Origin: Urbifossiella limnaea | GTDB taxonomy: Bacteria > Planctomycetota > Planctomycetia > Gemmatales > Gemmataceae | DNA: 64,000 nt | Direction of reading: 5' to 3' | Assembly: GCF_007747215.1 (NCBI RefSeq) | Contig: NZ_CP036273.1 | Coordinates: 6,494,322-6,558,321 of the forward strand | Part shown: piece after piece, positions 51,579 to 60,733 of the stretch | Layout of the letters: every line of letters begins with the position of its first letter | How positions within the stretch are numbered: the first letter of the stretch is position 1 | Program-made: the position numbers and the translations under genes | The notes under the pieces: generated by a model | The model's database searches: none | Seen by the model: only the letters and a program-made list of their open reading frames with translations | Told to the model about the DNA's origin: nothing

Positions 51579-54383
51579 TCACGCCCACTCGGCCTTCACG
51601 CGGAATTTCTCGCCGGCCGAAAAGTCCACCGGGATCGCGTCGCCGACCAGGCCCAGCGTGTGCTCGTGGGCCCCGTTGCCGTCCACCCGCGCCGCGGCCG
51701 ATGGGTCGCGTGCGAATCGGATCTCCGCGGCGCCGCCGAAGCCGGCGCACTCCACGAACTGACCCACCACCGCCCGGTTCATCCCCTCGCCGGGGTCCGC
51801 CGGCCGCAGGCTCGTCAGCACCAGGCTCGGCATGTCCACGTGCGCCAGCCAGCCGCTCGCGCCCACCGCCGGCGGACCCTTCTCCGTCACCACCACCGGC
51901 GCCGGCGACACCCAGCCCACCGCCGTCTGCATCGGCTGCTCGCGGTCAAGCGCCAGCAGCAGCTCGAACGCCGACCCCGTCTCGCCCTCCGGCGACAGCA
52001 CCACGTCGATCATCCGGCTGCCGTGCCGCTGCAGGAACGGCAGGCCGCCGGTGAACAGGAACGAGCGCTCCGAGCCGAGCCGCACTTCGAGGTAGTCCGG
52101 GCTCACCGGGCGGGTGTAGCCGGTCAGCGTGTTCTGGCCGTTCACCCCGCGGAACAGCACCGCCCGGTCGTCGCGCCAGCCGAACCGCGCCCCGTAGTAC
52201 GAGTGCCACGGGTAGCCGCTCGGCCGGTGCTTCACGTCCAGCTCGACACGCACCTCCAGCACCGGTCGCCCCATCCAGGCGCGGAACCGCTGGCGGAACG
52301 TGGCGATCACCTCGTTCTGCGGGTCGAGGATGTCCCCCTCGCTGACGATCTCGCCGAGCGCGGCGCCGGCGTTCGTCACCGTCACGGAGCGGGCCTTCAT
52401 GCTGCTGCCGGGGTTGAAGACCAGCTGCTGGCCGAAGCGCGTCGTGCGGGTGCGCAGGTCGCGGAAGCTGCGGAGGCCGCCGGTCGCGGCGTCCACGTCG
52501 GCCTCGAAGAACTCGTTACGCACGGTCAGCCCGTCGGCCGTTTTCAGCTTCGGCTTCGGCGGCGCGGCGTTCCCCGTGCGCGGCAGCCACGCGAACCCGA
52601 GCGGCGGCAACTCGACGACGAGCCGGGCGCGGCCGCCGGCGAACTCGGCGAACTTGATCGGGTCGGCGACGGGCACCGGGTTCGGGAACCCGTCGAGCTC
52701 CAGCGCCGCGCGGCGGGTGAAGCCGCACGGGTTGAACACCAGCACGCCCGGCTGCCCGTCGGTGCTGCGGGCCTGGATGCGCTCGGCGAGCTTCGTCGCC
52801 CACGCCGCTTCGACCCGCGCCAGCGACGATGACAACGCGTCGTCACTGTCGGGGCCGGGGTTCACGCCGCGGGCCTCGATGTCGTTCTCGACCGCGGTCA
52901 GTTCGGCGAGGTCGGCGGCGCCGGGCGTCAGGCTGTGGTGCAGCGCGGCGAGCGTGAACGCCGAGTCGAGCCGCCGCCGCAGCCGCAGCTGGCGCGGGAA
53001 GCCGGTCACCGGCGTCGGGTTCTTGTCGTGCGTCACCCGGTCGTCGAGGTAGTCGGCGAAGAACTCGTCGGCCGGCTGCGTGCCGATGTAGTCGCCGCTC
53101 ACCGCATCGGTGAAGTAGCGGGCCAGGCCGGTCCAGTTGCCGAGCACCGGGGCCAGCTCCGCGAGGGCCAGCAGGTCGGCGTAGCCGGCCGCGGCGGGTT
53201 GGCCCTTGTGGATCAGCGCCACCGTCGGCGCCGCGTCGGACGACGTGGCCTGGTGCAGGTGGTACGCGAGGTTGAAAAACGTCTGCGGGTCGTGGGCCGG
53301 CAGCGGCTCGCGGGTGAAGGCGTCCACGCCCTTGCCGTCGGGGCCGGGCCAGTTCACCGCGGTCGAGCGCAAGGTGGGAATGAGCGCCTGGTCGAAGCTG
53401 ATGAGTACGGCGTGGCGGTAGCCGAAGTGTTGCAGCCACGACGGCAGCTGCGGGTGGTACGCGCTCTTGCGGCGGGCGTACCCCGCCGGATCGACTCCGA
53501 ACAACGCCTTCGTCACTTCGCGGGCGCGGCGGAGGTTCCACCACTGCGACTCGAACGGCAGCAGCGCGTCCTCGCGCTCGCGGTACGCGCCGCAGCACAC
53601 GTCCACGGCCGGCGGCAGGCCGGGAATGATCTTCGCCTTCAGCTCCGCGAACCGCTCCGGCGCCTGCACCTGCAGTTGCTCCAGCGTCTCGGCGGACGCC
53701 AGCAGCGTGAGCGGAATGCCGGCCGCGAGCGACGCCGGCCACGGGGCGTCGAGTTCCTTCGGGTCGGGCATCACCCAGTCGAGCAGGAACATCGCCCCGG
53801 GGTACAGCGACTCGCGCGCCACCCGCAGCTTCTCGGCCGCGGCGCTCAGGGGCGGGCGCACGTCGCCGCCCTCAGTCGCAGCCTTCACCGCGTCGCTCAC
53901 ATCGCTCCAGAAACCCTCCGCGTCCAGCAGGCGGTCGTGGTCCTGCGCCTCGTACAGCGAATCGACCAGCAGGTAGCCGTACCCCAACCCCGTGAACAGC
54001 CGCACCACGTCGTCGGGCACGTCGAACAGCGGCCCGGCCTCGCCGCGCTCGGCCAGGGCGTCCTTGAGGTTGGCGAAGCTCTCGCGCCGGGCCGCGGTGC
54101 CGGCGAAGGCGACGGCCCCGGCGGCGCGGACGCGGTCGCGCCAGTCGTCGGGCTGGTACAGGTGCGGCCCCTGCGGCACGCAGTACACGGCGCCCGGCAG
54201 CGGCGTGTCGTGGTCGTAGGTGTTGGAGGTGGCGGGCGCGGCGGCGCTGCCGGCGAGCGCCGCGGGGTGCCACAGGGCGGCGTACCCGTTGAGCCACGCG
54301 GCCACCTCGTCGGCGCCCATCTGGAGCGGGTACGAGGTCGGCAGCCGGTAGGGGGAGAGGAGGTGGAGCGGTCTCGTCGTCAT
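51579..54383 (-). CDS. GH38-like (alpha-mannosidase family) protein
   Basis: A 934-aa cytoplasmic-looking protein (no signal peptide). The C-terminal half has glycoside hydrolase 38C-type features: GVLVFNPCGFTRRAALELDG, then LTVRNEFFEADVDAATGGLRSFRD, and beta-sandwich strands. The N-terminal half is alpha/beta with RREVTK-like helices and HDRLLDAEGFWSDV, but the classic GH38 zinc motif (H-x-D) near the start was not found; only TYDHDTP resembles it. It may act on mannosides or be a divergent relative. Start ATG at 54383, facing an inverted repeat. Confidence 0.6.
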   Translation of the reverse strand: MTTRPLHLLSPYRLPTSYPLQMGADEVAAWLNGYAALWHPAALAGSAAAPATSNTYDHDTPLPGAVYCVPQGPHLYQPDDWRDRVRAAGAVAFAGTAARRESFANLKDALAERGEAGPLFDVPDDVVRLFTGLGYGYLLVDSLYEAQDHDRLLDAEGFWSDVSDAVKAATEGGDVRPPLSAAAEKLRVARESLYPGAMFLLDWVMPDPKELDAPWPASLAAGIPLTLLASAETLEQLQVQAPERFAELKAKIIPGLPPAVDVCCGAYREREDALLPFESQWWNLRRAREVTKALFGVDPAGYARRKSAYHPQLPSWLQHFGYRHAVLISFDQALIPTLRSTAVNWPGPDGKGVDAFTREPLPAHDPQTFFNLAYHLHQATSSDAAPTVALIHKGQPAAAGYADLLALAELAPVLGNWTGLARYFTDAVSGDYIGTQPADEFFADYLDDRVTHDKNPTPVTGFPRQLRLRRRLDSAFTLAALHHSLTPGAADLAELTAVENDIEARGVNPGPDSDDALSSSLARVEAAWATKLAERIQARSTDGQPGVLVFNPCGFTRRAALELDGFPNPVPVADPIKFAEFAGGRARLVVELPPLGFAWLPRTGNAAPPKPKLKTADGLTVRNEFFEADVDAATGGLRSFRDLRTRTTRFGQQLVFNPGSSMKARSVTVTNAGAALGEIVSEGDILDPQNEVIATFRQRFRAWMGRPVLEVRVELDVKHRPSGYPWHSYYGARFGWRDDRAVLFRGVNGQNTLTGYTRPVSPDYLEVRLGSERSFLFTGGLPFLQRHGSRMIDVVLSPEGETGSAFELLLALDREQPMQTAVGWVSPAPVVVTEKGPPAVGASGWLAHVDMPSLVLTSLRPADPGEGMNRAVVGQFVECAGFGGAAEIRFARDPSAAARVDGNGAHEHTLGLVGDAIPVDFSAGEKFRVKAEWA

Positions 54384-54400
54384 GGCTCGCTTTTCGTCTC

Positions 54401-54493
54401 GCGTGAAGGGGTGAAGGGGTGAAGGGGTGAAGGGGTGACGAGCGGGTGGATTTCGTCACCCCTTCACCCCTTCACCCCTTCACCCCTTCACGC
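54401..54493. repeat. 41-bp perfect inverted repeat made of tandem 8-mers
   Basis: Each arm (54401-54441 and 54453-54493) contains four tandem copies of GTGAAGGG (right arm in reverse complement); the loop is 11 bases. It fills most of the gap between the divergent GH38-like and TPR genes, i.e. their shared promoter region. Copy number of the 8-mer probably varies by slippage. Confidence 0.95.
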
Positions 54494-54505
54494 GGCGACA
54501 GCCAC

Positions 54506-54535
54506 TTCACCCCACATCCCGGACAGCGATATAGT
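54506..54535 (+). promoter_or_regulatory. Candidate promoter for the TPR-chaperone cluster
   Basis: TTCACC (54506-54511), an 18-base spacer and TATAGT (54530-54535), just after the tandem inverted repeat and before the GTG at 54567. -10 is good, -35 moderate. Confidence 0.4.
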
Positions 54536-54566
54536 ACGAACAAGCCCCCCGACCCGAGGCCGCCCC

Positions 54567-56804
54567 GTGGCGAAGAGGAAGCCCGCCGCCCCGCCGCCGC
54601 CCACGCCCGACCGCGTGGCCAAGCACGCCCGCGCCGGCGACTACACCATCGCGCTCGAAGTCGCCCGCGCCCTCGTTCAGCTCGCCCCCACGCCCGACCA
54701 CCAGGCGCTGCTCCGCCGCACCCTCGCCGACGCCGCCGCCCACTTCGCCGACCGCGACCGCACCGCCGACTTCGACCGCGTCCTCTCCGAGGCCGCCGAC
54801 CTCGACCCGGCCGTCCGCGCCGTGCTCCTCGCCCGCGCCGGCCGCACCCCCGACGCGCTGGCGCTCGCCGACGACGCCAGCCGCCCGAAGGTGCTGGCCG
54901 CCGCCGCCGACCGCGCCGTGCGTCAGCATTCGAACGCCTTCCTGCCGCCCGAGCTGCACGTCGGCTTCGACGCGGTGCTGCTCGCGTTCCGCAAGCACGA
55001 GGCCGGCGACGACGCCGGGGCGCGGGAGGCACTGGAGCCGATCGGCCTGCGGTCGCCGTTCCTCGAATGGAAGGTGCTGCTGCGCGGTCTCATGGCCCAC
55101 GCCGCCTCCGACGACGCCCGCGCCGCCGAGAACTTCGCCCGCCTCGACCCGGCGCGCCTCCCGGCCCGCCTCGCGGCGCCGCTGCGGTTCGCCGTCGATC
55201 CGGCGTTCAAGCAGGCGCAGCCCGCCGACGCCGCCACCGTCCTGAGCGCCCGCCTGCGGAAGCTGCTGCCGAGCCCGGCCGTGGAACACCTCCGCGCCAT
55301 CGCCCGCGAGCTCGGCCGCGACAAGCCGCTCGCCCCCGCCTTCCGCTCCGCCGAGCTCGTGGTGCCGATGCTGCGGTCGTTCGCCCCGGACCTCGTGCCG
55401 CGGCTCGCCAACTGCCTCTACCACGCGATCGTGAACCAGGGTCAGCCGGAGGACCTGCCGAAGTACCGCAAGCTGTTCGGCAACCCGCCGGACGACCCGA
55501 ACTTCCACAAGCTGCAGGCGCAGATCGGCGAGCAGATCGGCGACCCGGCCGGCACCCACGCCCACTGGCTGAAGTACGAGGCGTGGCTCGCCGCCCACCC
55601 CCCCGGCTGGCCCGTCGCCGTCGCCGACCGCGCCCGCGCCGAGGTGTGGACGCACCTCGGCGTGAACGGCACGAAGGCGGCCGACGTGGACGACGAGCCG
55701 GAGCTGGGCTTCTTCGCGCCGCCGCGGCGGAAGAAGCCGCCCAAGCCGCTCGACCCGCCGCCCGCGGCGTGCTTCGCGAAGGCAGCCGAACTCGCCCCCG
55801 ACTCGCCCGACGCGGCCCGCCGGCTGTTCGAGGCGCTGCTCGACGCCAACCGCCCCGCGGACGCCGAGGCCGCCGCGCGGGCGTACCTGGGGCGCAAGCC
55901 GGACGACGCCTTCGCGCTGGTGGCGCTGGCGAACCTGATCCGCACGCAGGGCCGCGCCGCCGAGGCCGCCGAGGCGATGCGGCGGGCGCTGCCGCTGAAC
56001 CCGCTCGACAAGGCGACCCGCGTCCAGACCGCGTCCGTCATTGTCGCCGAGGCCCGCGCCGCGCTCGCCGGCGGGAAGCTCGCCGACGCCAAAGCCGCGC
56101 TCGCGGTCCTGGACACGCACGAAACCCTGCTCGCGGCCGAGGCGCCCGCCGGCCGGCTCGCGCTGCGGTCGGTGGCGCTGACGAAACTCGGCCGCGCCGA
56201 CGAGGCCGCCGCGGCCCGGACCGGGGCGCTGGCGGTGCCCGGCGCCCGGCTCAGCGTCACGTACCGGATGATGATCGATTCGCAGCTCGCCAAGCTGAAG
56301 CCGGCCGACAAGAAGGCCGCCGACGCGCTCTGGGCCGCGGAGTTGGCCGCCGAGCCGCTGCCGCAGGAGGTGCAGCAGCTGTTGGCCGCCTACGACCTGT
56401 ACCGCCTCGACGCCGTCACCTACCGCGGCCAGAAGACGCACGAGAAAAAGATCACCGACCAGGTGGCCCGGTGCGCCGGCGCCGCCGGCCCGGAGGAGGA
56501 GTTCGAGAAGCTGCTCGACGTGCTGGTCGGCCCGAAGCAGGAGTTCAAGGCCGCGAAGAAGCTCGCCGACGCGCTGCTGGTGCGCTTCCCCGCGAACCCG
56601 GCATTCCACCTGGCGCGGGCCGAGGCCGGGATGGGCCTCGGCGAGCGCGAGTATCATGTGGAGGGCCGGGTGCGCCGGGCCAGGGCGCTGGCCGACGCGG
56701 CGACCGAACCGCGGCACAAGGCGCTGCTGCCGCACATCGACGAGCTGCTGAAGCAGTTCGCGGCGCCGTTCGACTTCCTGGACGCGTTCTTCGGACGGCG
56801 CTAA
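54567..56804 (+). CDS. Large TPR-type helical repeat protein
   Basis: A 745-aa soluble protein made mostly of helix-turn-helix repeats of the tetratricopeptide type (FAKAAELAPDSPDAARRLFEALL, DAEAAARAYLGRKPDDAFALVALANLIR, AAEAAEAMRRALPLNPLDKATR). Such scaffolds bind peptides or other proteins. It opens a run with a J-like protein (16 bases on), GrpE and Hsp70, so it may supply clients or specificity to that chaperone set. Start GTG at 54567; extension to 54435 would run through the repeat and is rejected. Confidence 0.78.
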   Translation: MAKRKPAAPPPPTPDRVAKHARAGDYTIALEVARALVQLAPTPDHQALLRRTLADAAAHFADRDRTADFDRVLSEAADLDPAVRAVLLARAGRTPDALALADDASRPKVLAAAADRAVRQHSNAFLPPELHVGFDAVLLAFRKHEAGDDAGAREALEPIGLRSPFLEWKVLLRGLMAHAASDDARAAENFARLDPARLPARLAAPLRFAVDPAFKQAQPADAATVLSARLRKLLPSPAVEHLRAIARELGRDKPLAPAFRSAELVVPMLRSFAPDLVPRLANCLYHAIVNQGQPEDLPKYRKLFGNPPDDPNFHKLQAQIGEQIGDPAGTHAHWLKYEAWLAAHPPGWPVAVADRARAEVWTHLGVNGTKAADVDDEPELGFFAPPRRKKPPKPLDPPPAACFAKAAELAPDSPDAARRLFEALLDANRPADAEAAARAYLGRKPDDAFALVALANLIRTQGRAAEAAEAMRRALPLNPLDKATRVQTASVIVAEARAALAGGKLADAKAALAVLDTHETLLAAEAPAGRLALRSVALTKLGRADEAAAARTGALAVPGARLSVTYRMMIDSQLAKLKPADKKAADALWAAELAAEPLPQEVQQLLAAYDLYRLDAVTYRGQKTHEKKITDQVARCAGAAGPEEEFEKLLDVLVGPKQEFKAAKKLADALLVRFPANPAFHLARAEAGMGLGEREYHVEGRVRRARALADAATEPRHKALLPHIDELLKQFAAPFDFLDAFFGRR

Positions 56805-56820
56805 GGACGCCCCACCACCC

Positions 56821-57111
56821 ATGGCCGACCCGTATACCGTCCTCGGGGTGCCGCCGGACGCGGACGACGACGCGATCCGCCGCCGCTACCTGGAGCTCGC
56901 CCGGACGTTCACCCCGGAGCAGCACCCGGAGAAGTTCGCGGCCGTGCGCGCCGCCTACGACCAGGTGAAAACGCTCGACGCGCGGGCGGCGTACCGGCTG
57001 TTCGAGGCCGGCAAGGAAGACACCATCGACGCCCTGATCGAGGAGGCGGCATGTCGGACCCCGCGGCCCCGGGTGACCCTGCAAGCCCTGACCGCGGCCC
57101 AGTCGGGGTAG
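56821..57111 (+). CDS. J-like domain protein lacking the HPD motif
   Basis: A 96-aa protein whose first 65 residues have the J-domain pattern (DPYTVLGVPPDADDDAIRRRYLELAR, then FAAVRAAYDQVKTLDARAAYRLF). The His-Pro-Asp that triggers Hsp70 ATPase is replaced by TPE (FTPEQHPEKF). It can probably bind near Hsp70 but not stimulate it in the usual way. The 3' end overlaps the GrpE gene by 61 bases in another frame, so the C-terminal tail is constrained. Located between the TPR and GrpE genes. Confidence 0.8.
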   Translation: MADPYTVLGVPPDADDDAIRRRYLELARTFTPEQHPEKFAAVRAAYDQVKTLDARAAYRLFEAGKEDTIDALIEEAACRTPRPRVTLQALTAAQSG

Positions 57112-57815
57112 AGCAGGTCGAGCGCGTGCTGGCCGACTTCCGACAGTGGTTGCTCGCGGCACCACCGAATGACGACGGACGAACGGAGACGGACGACGGC
57201 CGGCCGCCCGTCGATCTGTTCGCGCTGATCGGCCAGTTCACCGCGCTGCGGCACGAGGTGAACCTCCAGACGAAGGCCGCCCGCGCCGCCGTCGAGCAGA
57301 ACGCCGAGGTGCTCCGCCAGCTCGCCGACCGCGACGAGGAGCCCGAGCCCGAGCCGGCCGACGACGACGAGGTGCTGCGGCCGGCGGTGAAGGCGGTCAT
57401 CGACGTCGCCGACGCGCTGGCCCTGTCGCACCGGCAGGCCGAGAAGCTGCGCGACGGCGCCGCCGCGATCCTGAAGGCCGACGCCGCTCACGCAGCGCGC
57501 CCGGGGTTCTTCGCGCGGCTGTTCGGCGCCGCCCCCGCCGCCCCGCCGCCGGACCTGGACGCGCTGCGGAAGCTCGCCGCCGGCGTGGCCGACGGATACG
57601 CCCTGAGCATCCGCCGCGTCGAGCGGCTGCTACCGACCTGGGAGGTCGAGGCGGTGCGGTGTACGAATGAAGAGTTCGACCCCGAGATGATGGAAGTCGT
57701 CGAGGTGGTCGCCGACAGCGGGCTGCCGGCGGGCACGGTGGTGGAGGAGGTCCGCCCCGGCTACCGCTGGCGCGGCCGGCTGGTCCGCTTCGCTCAGGTC
57801 AAGGTCGCGCGCTAG
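57051..57815 (+). CDS. grpE: GrpE-like nucleotide exchange factor
   Basis: Exchanges ADP for ATP on the Hsp70 encoded 23 bases downstream. The 254-aa protein is longer than usual GrpE (about 200). It has a long helical part (about 55-100) with VNLQTKAARAAVEQNAEVLRQL, and a C-terminal GrpE beta-wing (MMEVVEVVADSGLPAGTVVEEVRPGYRWRGRLVRFAQVKVAR), the clearest match. The middle third is acidic/Ala-rich and atypical. Start ATG at 57051 lies inside the J-like gene. Confidence 0.82.
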   Translation: MSDPAAPGDPASPDRGPVGVEQVERVLADFRQWLLAAPPNDDGRTETDDGRPPVDLFALIGQFTALRHEVNLQTKAARAAVEQNAEVLRQLADRDEEPEPEPADDDEVLRPAVKAVIDVADALALSHRQAEKLRDGAAAILKADAAHAARPGFFARLFGAAPAAPPPDLDALRKLAAGVADGYALSIRRVERLLPTWEVEAVRCTNEEFDPEMMEVVEVVADSGLPAGTVVEEVRPGYRWRGRLVRFAQVKVAR

Positions 57816-57838
57816 TCGCAGTCGTCCGAAGGTGCCTC

Positions 57839-59671
57839 ATGCCAGACGTGATCGTCGGGATCGACCTCGGGACGACCAACAGCGAGGTCGCCGTCGTCGA
57901 GAACGGCCAGCCGCGCGTCCTCAGCGAGGACGGCGATCCCATCCTGCCGTCGGTCGTCGGCCTCGCCGACGACGGCCGCCTCCTCGTCGGCCGCGCCGCG
58001 CGGAACCAGTGGGTGTTGGCCCCCGACCGCACCGTGAAGTCGGTCAAGCGGAAGATGGGGCAGGACGTGAAGGTGTCGCTCGGCGACCAGCAGTTCGCGC
58101 CGCAGGAAATCTCGGCGATGATCCTGCGCACGCTCAAGGCCCGCGCCGAGCGCGAGCTCGGCGTTCCCGTCTCGAAGGCGGTCATCACCGTCCCCGCGTA
58201 CTTCAACGACAGCCAGCGCCAGGCCACCCGCGAGGCCGGCGAGCTGGCCGGTCTGGAAGTGGTGCGCATCCTCAACGAGCCGACCGCGGCGGCGCTGACG
58301 TACAACCCCGACCAGTCGCGGGCCGAGCGCATCCTCGTCTACGACCTCGGCGGCGGCACGTTCGACGTGTCCGTCGTCCACACCGAGAACGGCGTGGTGG
58401 AAGTCCTCGCCAGCCACGGCGACACGGCCCTCGGCGGCGACGACTTCGACGAACTGCTGCTGAACCACGTCGCCGACGAGTTCCAGGAGATGTACGAGGT
58501 CGACCTGCGCGCCAGCCGCACGAGCCGCGCGCGCCTCCTGAGCGCCGTCGAGGACGCCAAGAAGCGCCTCAGCGACCACCCGTTCGCCCGCATCGAGGAG
58601 GAGTTCGTCGCCGAGAAGGACGGCGTGCCCCTCCACCTCAACGCCGAAGTCGAGCGCAGCGACTACGAGGAGCTGATCCGCCCGCTGCTCGACCGCACGA
58701 TGGAGTGCTTGCAGCGGGCGCTCGACGACGCGCACCTGACGGCGGCTCAGATCGACCGCGTGGTACTGGTCGGCGGCGCCACCCGCACGCCGCTGGTGGG
58801 GCAACTGCTCGAGGACCGCCTCGGCCAGCCGGCGCACCGCGAGGTGAACCCCGACCTGTGCGTCGCCCTCGGCGCGGCCGTGCAGGGGGCGATCGTCGCC
58901 GGCCAGAACGTCGGCTCGGTGCTGGTGGACATCACGCCGCACTCGATCGGCATCAAGTGTCTCGAATACACCGGCGCGGGCGGCTTCCGGGCGAACGAGC
59001 ACAAGTTCGCGCCGATCATCAAGCGGAACGCGCCCCTGCCGGCGAGCCGGAGCGAGGTCTTCTGCACGGTGTCGGACAGCCAGCCGACCGTGGAGATCGA
59101 CGTGTACCAGGGCGAGCAGCAGGACGTGCGGCGGAACCACCGCGTCGGCCGGTTCATGATCGAGGGGCTGGCGAAGGTGGCGGCCGGCAACCAGCTGGTG
59201 GTGCAGCTCGACCTGACGCTCGACGGCGTGCTGAAGGTGTCGGCGCGGGAGAAGAGCACGGGGCTGACGAAGCAGATCACGGTGGAGAACGCGCTGGCCC
59301 GGTACGCGGTGACGGAGCGCGCCGCGGCGCAGGCCCGGCTCGACCGCATGTGGTCGGACCTGGAGGCGCTGGCCGAGGCGCCGCCGGAGCCGACGGCGGA
59401 CGACGCCCCGCCGATCGGGGCGGCGTCGTTCGGGCTGGCGGCGCCGCAGCTGGACGCCGGCCCGCGGGAGGGGCAGCGCGAGACGGTGCAGGCGCGGGCG
59501 CTCTTGGAGAAGGCCGACCGCATCCGCGCGAAGGCCGCCGCCGAGGACCAGGAGGAGCTGGACCGGCTGACCGGCAAGGTCCGCGACGCGCTGTCCGACC
59601 GCCGCTGGAACGAGCTCGAAGCCGCGTGCAACGACCTCAGCGACGTGCTGTTCTACCTCGAAGACGCCTGA
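57839..59671 (+). CDS. Hsp70-family chaperone (DnaK/HscC-like)
   Basis: An ATP-driven chaperone of 610 aa. The N-terminus is the actin-like ATPase (VIVGIDLGTTNSEVAVVENG; VPAYFNDSQRQATREAGELAGL; NEPTAAALTY; VYDLGGGTFDVSV; GGATRTPLVGQLLE). Substrate-binding strands follow (HSIGIKCLEYTGAGGF, VYQGEQ) and a shortened helical lid. Residues 460-475 are Pro/Ala-rich. Being the fourth gene of a TPR/J-like/GrpE run, it is probably a specialised Hsp70, not the main DnaK. A hairpin (59672-59691) comes right after the stop. Confidence 0.92.
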   Translation: MPDVIVGIDLGTTNSEVAVVENGQPRVLSEDGDPILPSVVGLADDGRLLVGRAARNQWVLAPDRTVKSVKRKMGQDVKVSLGDQQFAPQEISAMILRTLKARAERELGVPVSKAVITVPAYFNDSQRQATREAGELAGLEVVRILNEPTAAALTYNPDQSRAERILVYDLGGGTFDVSVVHTENGVVEVLASHGDTALGGDDFDELLLNHVADEFQEMYEVDLRASRTSRARLLSAVEDAKKRLSDHPFARIEEEFVAEKDGVPLHLNAEVERSDYEELIRPLLDRTMECLQRALDDAHLTAAQIDRVVLVGGATRTPLVGQLLEDRLGQPAHREVNPDLCVALGAAVQGAIVAGQNVGSVLVDITPHSIGIKCLEYTGAGGFRANEHKFAPIIKRNAPLPASRSEVFCTVSDSQPTVEIDVYQGEQQDVRRNHRVGRFMIEGLAKVAAGNQLVVQLDLTLDGVLKVSAREKSTGLTKQITVENALARYAVTERAAAQARLDRMWSDLEALAEAPPEPTADDAPPIGAASFGLAAPQLDAGPREGQRETVQARALLEKADRIRAKAAAEDQEELDRLTGKVRDALSDRRWNELEAACNDLSDVLFYLEDA

Positions 59672-59691
59672 CGCGGGCGGGTCGGCCCGCG
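59672..59691 (+). terminator. Hairpin after the Hsp70 gene
   Basis: CGCGGGC (59672-59678), six-base loop, GCCCGCG (59685-59691), starting one base past the stop. No T run, so a weak terminator or mRNA-end stabiliser before rex. Confidence 0.4.
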
Positions 59692-59738
59692 GTCCGTAGG
59701 TTACTCCGATCCGATTTTCTCGTTGGTGCGGAGGACTC

Positions 59739-60404
59739 TTGCGGGACCGGCGACCCGAGGGCGAGCGGCTGTCGCGCGCGACGGCCCACCGGCTCAGCCT
59801 GTACCTCCGCGCCCTGGCGGTGTGGCCGGCCGACGGCGGCCGGATGTCCAGCACCCGCATCGCCCTGGCGTGCGGCGTCACCGACGCCCAGGTCCGCCGC
59901 GACCTGGCCTCGCTCGGCCACCTCGGCCGCCGCGGCCTCGGGTACGACGCCCCCGAGCTGTCCGCCGCCATCCGCGCCGTCCTCGGCATCGACCGCGTCT
60001 GGCGGGCGGTGCTGGTCGGCGTCGGCAACCTGGCCCGCGCCCTGCTCCGCTACCGCGGCTTCCGCACCCAGGGGTTCGAGGTGCTCGCCCTGTTCGACGC
60101 CGACCCCACGAAGGTCGGCGAGCGCGTCGAGGGGCTGGCGATCGAGCCGACGGAGCGGCTGACCGATCGGGTGCGCGACCTCGGGGCCGAGCTGGCCATC
60201 CTGACGGTGCCGGCCGACGCGGCGCAACCCGTGGCCGACCAGCTGACCGCCGCCGGCATCCGCGGCGTGCTGAACTTCGCCCCGGTGCTGCTGCGGCTGC
60301 CTCCGCGGGTGAAGCTGGTGTCGGTGGACCTGGCCATCCAGCTGGAGCAGCTCGCGTTTCTGATCCAGCACGGCGAGCCGGCCGCGGACCCGGCGGCGCG
60401 GTAG
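59739..60404 (+). CDS. rex: Redox-sensing transcriptional repressor Rex
   Basis: A DNA-binding repressor that senses NADH/NAD. The 221-aa protein has a winged helix N-terminus (SRATAHRLSLYLRALAVW, then CGVTDAQVRRDLASLGHLGRRGLGY with the Rex recognition helix). A Rossmann domain follows with GVGNLA (94-99), and a C-terminal helix (AIQLEQLAFLIQHG) for dimer formation. Start TTG at 59739. The regulated genes are not identifiable here; Rex usually controls respiration and fermentation genes. Confidence 0.9.
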   Translation: MRDRRPEGERLSRATAHRLSLYLRALAVWPADGGRMSSTRIALACGVTDAQVRRDLASLGHLGRRGLGYDAPELSAAIRAVLGIDRVWRAVLVGVGNLARALLRYRGFRTQGFEVLALFDADPTKVGERVEGLAIEPTERLTDRVRDLGAELAILTVPADAAQPVADQLTAAGIRGVLNFAPVLLRLPPRVKLVSVDLAIQLEQLAFLIQHGEPAADPAAR

Positions 60405-60479
60405 CGCCCTTGCCGCGGCCGCCGCGGGCCGTACCCTATTCAGCCTGATACCCGACCACGGCGATTGCGGAGTGCGGTC

Positions 60480-60722
60480 ATGGCGAAGCGGATGTCCACG
60501 CGGCTGCGGATGGAGCGGCAGCGGAATAACGCGGCGGTCAGCCGGACCAAGAACGGCCACCTGAAGCGGAAGAAGGCCGCCACCCGCGACGCCCGGATGC
60601 TGGCGCTCGTGAAGGCCGGCACGTTCCCGTACACGCCCGCCGTGCAGAGCTGGCTCAGCGTCCAGCTCGGCGACCGGTTCAACCGCATCACCGAGGCGCA
60701 GGTCAAGGAACTGGTGAAGTAG
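60480..60722 (+). CDS. Small very basic protein, 80 aa
   Basis: Not recognised at family level. An 80-aa protein with a strongly basic first half (AKRMSTRLRMERQRNN, HLKRKKAATRDARML) and a helical second half (TPAVQSWLSVQLGDRF, ITEAQVKELVK). This suggests a nucleic-acid- or ribosome-binding protein. GGAGTG before the ATG is a clear ribosome site, and codon use matches its neighbours. Alternative in-frame start at 60465 is possible. Confidence 0.65.
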   Translation: MAKRMSTRLRMERQRNNAAVSRTKNGHLKRKKAATRDARMLALVKAGTFPYTPAVQSWLSVQLGDRFNRITEAQVKELVK

Positions 60723-60733
60723 ACAAGCGACGT

